Shown here piece after piece: positions 61,118 to 64,000 of a DNA stretch of 64,000 bases. The DNA lies in contig JAHDLO010000010.1 in assembly GCA_018432235.1 (NCBI GenBank), positions 62,001 through 126,000 of the forward strand. Direction: 5' to 3'. The position numbers and the translations under genes are program-made. The notes under the pieces were generated by a model, which did not search any database, was not told where the DNA came from, and saw only the letters and a program-made list of their open reading frames with translations. Numbering within the stretch: the stretch's first letter is position 1; each line of letters starts with the position of its first letter. The DNA comes from Clostridiaceae bacterium. Lineage in GTDB: Bacteria > Bacillota > Clostridia > Peptostreptococcales > Natronincolaceae.

Positions 61118-61308
61118 TTATCAATTTTTATCAAAAGCCTTTCGTCTTTTACTTTTTATTTCAGAAATTTGCGTTTTATCCACAAGGACGTAGATAGTCT
61201 ACTAAACTAAAATAACAGCTTTTCGCTTTATATTAAGAATTCAACTTTATTATGCAATTTCCTCAGCTGTATATGATTATACTATTAAATAAAAGGTACT
61301 TATATAAT

Positions 61309-61442
61309 TAGTACCTTGCGTCGTTTAAACGTTGAGGTACAGTCTAAGGAGAATTTTTCTGTAGCCAGGCGGAGGATGAAGGGAAATCCAGTCATATTGC
61401 TACTGAAGACAACGAAGTTCAAATTTTTAAAGTCAATGTACT
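61309..61442 (+). mobile_element. TIR-bounded repeat element, copy upstream of the 2-oxoacid oxidoreductase genes
   Basis: A 134-bp element with ends TAGTACCTTG and its relative CCAGTACATTG on the other strand. It holds the shared block GCTACTGAAGACAACGAAG and the AGGCGGAGGATGAAGG segment seen in the acpP copy. It ends 36 bases before the TTG start of the oxidoreductase gene. It is more diverged than the others. The preceding 190 bases are AT-rich without a gene. Confidence 0.75.
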
Positions 61443-61478
61443 GGCTTTATTATATTCAACCAACAAGGAGTGGTGCAC

Positions 61479-63194
61479 TTGAAAAAAAATATTTCTATTA
61501 TGATTGGCGGTGTACAGGGAGAAGGTGTTGTGAGTACGGGAATGAATCTGATGAAAACCTTTTCTTCCCTGGGTTATTATACCTATGGAAATAGAAATTT
61601 TTCATCCAGAATTAAGGGTGGCAATACAACCTTTACAATCCATATTGATATTGAAAAAATAGCTGCTGTAAGTGATTCCGTCGATATCCTGCTGGCCATG
61701 GATTTGGATACCATCGACAAATACATGCATCTACTTAATCAGGATGGCATGATCATATATGATTCGGATTTAAAGCCCGATATTCCTATCGTTAAAGCTT
61801 TAAAAATTTTACCTTTGCCTATAACTACCTTATGCAAGGGTCTTGGTGCCCCTACAATGAAAAGCACGGCAGCAATAGCCTATATCGGAAGACTATTGAG
61901 CATGCCGATGGATATTCTTTCCTCCTCTATAAGGAGGAGATATGGTAAAAAGGGTGATGACATTGTAGCTAAGAATTTAGAAATCCTTGCTGCTGTATAT
62001 GAAAATCAAGATTTTAGCTGGCAGATGCTTCAGCTTCAGCTGTTATCACCGCAGACTGCCATCACCCGAGGCGTTATGATGGGAAATGATGCCATAGCCC
62101 TTGGTGCCCTTTCCGCCGGCTGTCGATTCATCGCCTCTTACCCCATAACCCCTGCTTCAGAAATTATGGAGTATCTTGGCAAGCATCTGCCGAATTATGG
62201 TGGTATGATGCTGCAGGTGGAGGATGAAATTGCCGCTGTTACTGCTATTATTGGTGCCGCCTATAGTGGTGTTAGAAGCATGACCGCTACCTCCGGACCT
62301 GGCATATCCTTGATGCTGGAGGGTATTGGTCTTGCTGGCATGGCGGAAATACCTATTGTCATTGTGGACGCCCAAAGGTCGGGACCCAGCACGGGACTAC
62401 CGACAAAGCACGAGCAGAGCGATTTATTTACCCTGTATTACGGCGGCCATGGCGAATATCCCGCTATCATACTGAGTCCCTCCACAATAGAGGATTGCTT
62501 TTACGAGACACAAAGAGCTTTTAATCTGGCAGACATATACCAATGTCCTGTAATACTGCTGTCGGATTTAACGTTGTCCCTTTCGCCACAAACTATCGAT
62601 AACCTTGACCTCAATAAAGTATCTCTTGACAGAGGTAAGCTTGTAACAGAGATGCCTCAAGAAAATACGCCTGAGGCTTTTAATCGCTATCAGCTGACCT
62701 CTGATGGCATATCTCCAAGAGCTATACCCGGCGTTAAGGGTGGGATACACCATGTCACCGGTCTGGAGCATAATGAAATGGGAAGGCCTAAGGATGATCC
62801 CATCAATAGGCGCAGCATGATGGATAAGCGCATGAAGAAAACCTTGTCTTTAGACGAGGTTAAAGAAATAGAGATCTTTTCAAATAGCAATAGCACATTA
62901 TTTCTAACCTTTGGTTCCTGCTTCGGTGTTTTAAAGGCAGCAGCTGAAGCTTCAGGCAATGCTGTGGACTATGGGAAAATAAATAGAATCAAGCCCCTCC
63001 CCCGTAAGGAGCTGGAGGCATACTTTAATAGCTATGAAAAGATTGTCATTGTAGAGAATAATTATAATGGTCAATTATCTAAGATAATTAAGTCTGAGCT
63101 AGACTGTCATAACAAGCTCAGAAGTTTTGTAAAATATGACGGAAATCCCTTTACTATAGAGGAAATAATTAAAGAAATGGGAGGTGCTTACTGA
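61479..63194 (+). CDS. 2-oxoacid:acceptor oxidoreductase, fused gamma-alpha subunit
   Basis: A 571-residue protein starts with TTG at 61479, eight bases after AAGGAG; the GTG at 61470 overlaps the site. Residues 1-190 are the gamma domain (IMIGGVQGEGVVSTGMNLMKTF, NRNFSSRIKGGN). From about 200 the alpha domain follows (GNDAIALGALSAGCRFIASYPITPASEIMEYL, VEDEIAAVTAIIGAAYSG, TATSGPGISLM). With the beta gene it forms a KOR-type enzyme that oxidises a 2-oxoacid, perhaps 2-oxoglutarate, and reduces ferredoxin. Confidence 0.9.
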   Translation: MKKNISIMIGGVQGEGVVSTGMNLMKTFSSLGYYTYGNRNFSSRIKGGNTTFTIHIDIEKIAAVSDSVDILLAMDLDTIDKYMHLLNQDGMIIYDSDLKPDIPIVKALKILPLPITTLCKGLGAPTMKSTAAIAYIGRLLSMPMDILSSSIRRRYGKKGDDIVAKNLEILAAVYENQDFSWQMLQLQLLSPQTAITRGVMMGNDAIALGALSAGCRFIASYPITPASEIMEYLGKHLPNYGGMMLQVEDEIAAVTAIIGAAYSGVRSMTATSGPGISLMLEGIGLAGMAEIPIVIVDAQRSGPSTGLPTKHEQSDLFTLYYGGHGEYPAIILSPSTIEDCFYETQRAFNLADIYQCPVILLSDLTLSLSPQTIDNLDLNKVSLDRGKLVTEMPQENTPEAFNRYQLTSDGISPRAIPGVKGGIHHVTGLEHNEMGRPKDDPINRRSMMDKRMKKTLSLDEVKEIEIFSNSNSTLFLTFGSCFGVLKAAAEASGNAVDYGKINRIKPLPRKELEAYFNSYEKIVIVENNYNGQLSKIIKSELDCHNKLRSFVKYDGNPFTIEEIIKEMGGAY

Positions 63195-64000
63195 TGGCGA
63201 CAATGAAGGATTATAACAATGATGTCACACCGAACTGGTGCCCCGGCTGTGGTCATTTTTCTGTGCTGCGGGCCCTCCAGGTAGCGGCAGCTAAGCTGAA
63301 TATCCCAAAGGAAAGTCTGGTGGTTACCACAGGGATAGGCTGCTCCGGCCGTTTATCGGGATACATGAGCGCCTATGGCTTTCATGGCATCCATGGTCGT
63401 TCCTTGCCTGTCGCACAGGGTATAAAGCTGGCAAATAAGGATTTAACAGTAATTGCTGCCGGTGGCGACGGAGATGGCTTTGCCATAGGCTTAAGCCATA
63501 CACTGCATGCCATCAGAAGGAATATCGATGTCACCTATATCGTACTAAATAATCAGGTATATGGATTAACTAAGGGACATACCTCTCCCTTAAGCCAGAA
63601 AAGCTTCCAGACAAAGAGCAGCCCCTATGGATCGGTGGAGGCCCCCATAAAACCCGGCATACTGGCCTTAGCCAATGGTGCAGGCTTTATTGCTCAAGGC
63701 TACTCAGCCTATCAGGAGCAGCTTATTGATATCATCGTGAAGGCAATACAGCATAAGGGTTTTTCATTGGTCAATGTATTCAGTCCCTGTGTAACATACA
63801 ACAAAATCAACACCTATCAGTGGTTCCGTGAAAAACTGGTTGATCTGGATAAGCAGGATGGCTATAACACCAATGATTATCAGTGCGCCATGAATACCCT
63901 AGTAGAGACTGACTGCCTATGTACAGGGATAATTTATGAAGAAAAAGGCGCTTCATATATTGATTTGGTCCAGGAAAAGAGTGCACTTCCCTTGACCAAA
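63194..64000 (+). CDS. 2-oxoacid:ferredoxin oxidoreductase, beta subunit (cut by window end)
   Basis: ATG 63194 overlaps the stop of the alpha gene (TGATG). The frame stays open for 269 codons to base 64000. The CPGCGHFSVLRAL motif and the TPP motif GGDGDGFAIGLSHTLHAIRRNIDVTYIVLNNQVYGLTKGHTSP are clear for KOR-type beta subunits. SPCVTYNKINTYQWFRE is also typical. A cluster-binding cysteine is seen in CPGC. The C-terminus lies beyond the window. Confidence 0.93.
   Translation, partial: MATMKDYNNDVTPNWCPGCGHFSVLRALQVAAAKLNIPKESLVVTTGIGCSGRLSGYMSAYGFHGIHGRSLPVAQGIKLANKDLTVIAAGGDGDGFAIGLSHTLHAIRRNIDVTYIVLNNQVYGLTKGHTSPLSQKSFQTKSSPYGSVEAPIKPGILALANGAGFIAQGYSAYQEQLIDIIVKAIQHKGFSLVNVFSPCVTYNKINTYQWFREKLVDLDKQDGYNTNDYQCAMNTLVETDCLCTGIIYEEKGASYIDLVQEKSALPLTK

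Noticed and set aside
61295-61318. AAGGTACT and AGTACCTT, resembling FapR half-sites
   Set aside because: The spacing (TATATAATT) does not match the compact FapR operator, and the right half is the repeat element's terminal sequence.
1-64000. CRISPR arrays, tRNA or rRNA genes, prophage, or a defence or toxin island
   Set aside because: No regularly spaced repeats, no tRNA-like cloverleaf with CCA context, no phage structural genes and no defence proteins were seen. The content is ordinary metabolism with small repeats.

Overview
The window looks like a chromosomal segment of an anaerobic, spore-forming, low-GC Firmicute, most likely in the class Clostridia. This rests on gene content and style: strong AGGAGG ribosome binding sites, ferredoxin-dependent 2-oxoacid oxidoreductases, butyrate kinase, rubrerythrin, an A-type flavoprotein, sporulation genes (an alpha/beta-type small acid-soluble spore protein, a YhcN/YlaJ lipoprotein, a spore cortex hydrolase), T-box leaders and a c-di-AMP riboswitch. 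I cannot name the genus. No rRNA, tRNA, CRISPR array, prophage or intact transposase is visible.

Layout. 1-4,800: end of a small membrane gene, tatA, threonine aldolase flanked by two REP-like palindromes, kduD with a FadR-type regulator, and a YetF-like membrane protein. 4,880-9,950: MerR regulator with a START-like protein, exonuclease III, T-box-controlled serA and rubrerythrin. 10,190-13,950: an ECF sigma factor, anti-sigma-like protein and TPR protein module, then a cupin. 14,010-19,010: butyrate kinase with a four-subunit branched-chain 2-oxoacid ferredoxin oxidoreductase, divergent from a LysR regulator. 19,330-22,800: secreted and membrane proteins and a DUF362 ferredoxin-like protein. 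22,930-31,440: a nitrogen cluster transcribed gltB, amtB, glnK, glnA, ANTAR regulator. 31,760-38,580: a flavodoxin-ferredoxin protein, rluF, a TnpB/omega-RNA remnant, a four-domain FMN-binding secreted protein divergent from its likely flavin transferase ApbE, and a flavodiiron protein. 38,720-45,380: cyanophycin synthetase and cyanophycinase, a spore lipoprotein and a Na/Pi transporter. 45,920-50,000: acpP and mostly small proteins. 50,130-53,400: the pantothenate operon behind a pan-like leader. 53,590-61,050: a DegV protein under a likely FapR site, trmB, a frameshifted cortex hydrolase behind a c-di-AMP riboswitch, a SASP and T-box-controlled trpS. 61,300-64,000: a second 2-oxoacid ferredoxin oxidoreductase, cut by the window end.

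Nitrogen handling is a theme: ammonium uptake (amtB, glnK), assimilation (glnA, gltB), probable RNA-level control by an ANTAR protein through an attenuator before amtB, and storage as cyanophycin (cphA, cphB). Reduced-ferredoxin metabolism is another, with two 2-oxoacid oxidoreductases and several ferredoxin or flavin proteins.

The strongest unusual signals are: (1) a family of about 135-165 bp elements with terminal inverted repeats, four copies, each just upstream of and co-directional with a metabolic gene (serA, acpP, panC, a 2-oxoacid oxidoreductase), sharing a short reading frame with coding-like substitutions; one copy sits in the loop of a T-box stem. (2) An ANTAR-type hairpin mutually exclusive with a terminator before amtB. 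(3) A four-FMN-site secreted protein beside ApbE. (4) A second dispersed hairpin repeat of about 80 bp in three copies. (5) A Met/Pro/His-rich protein whose ribosome binding site lies in a 15-bp inverted repeat.
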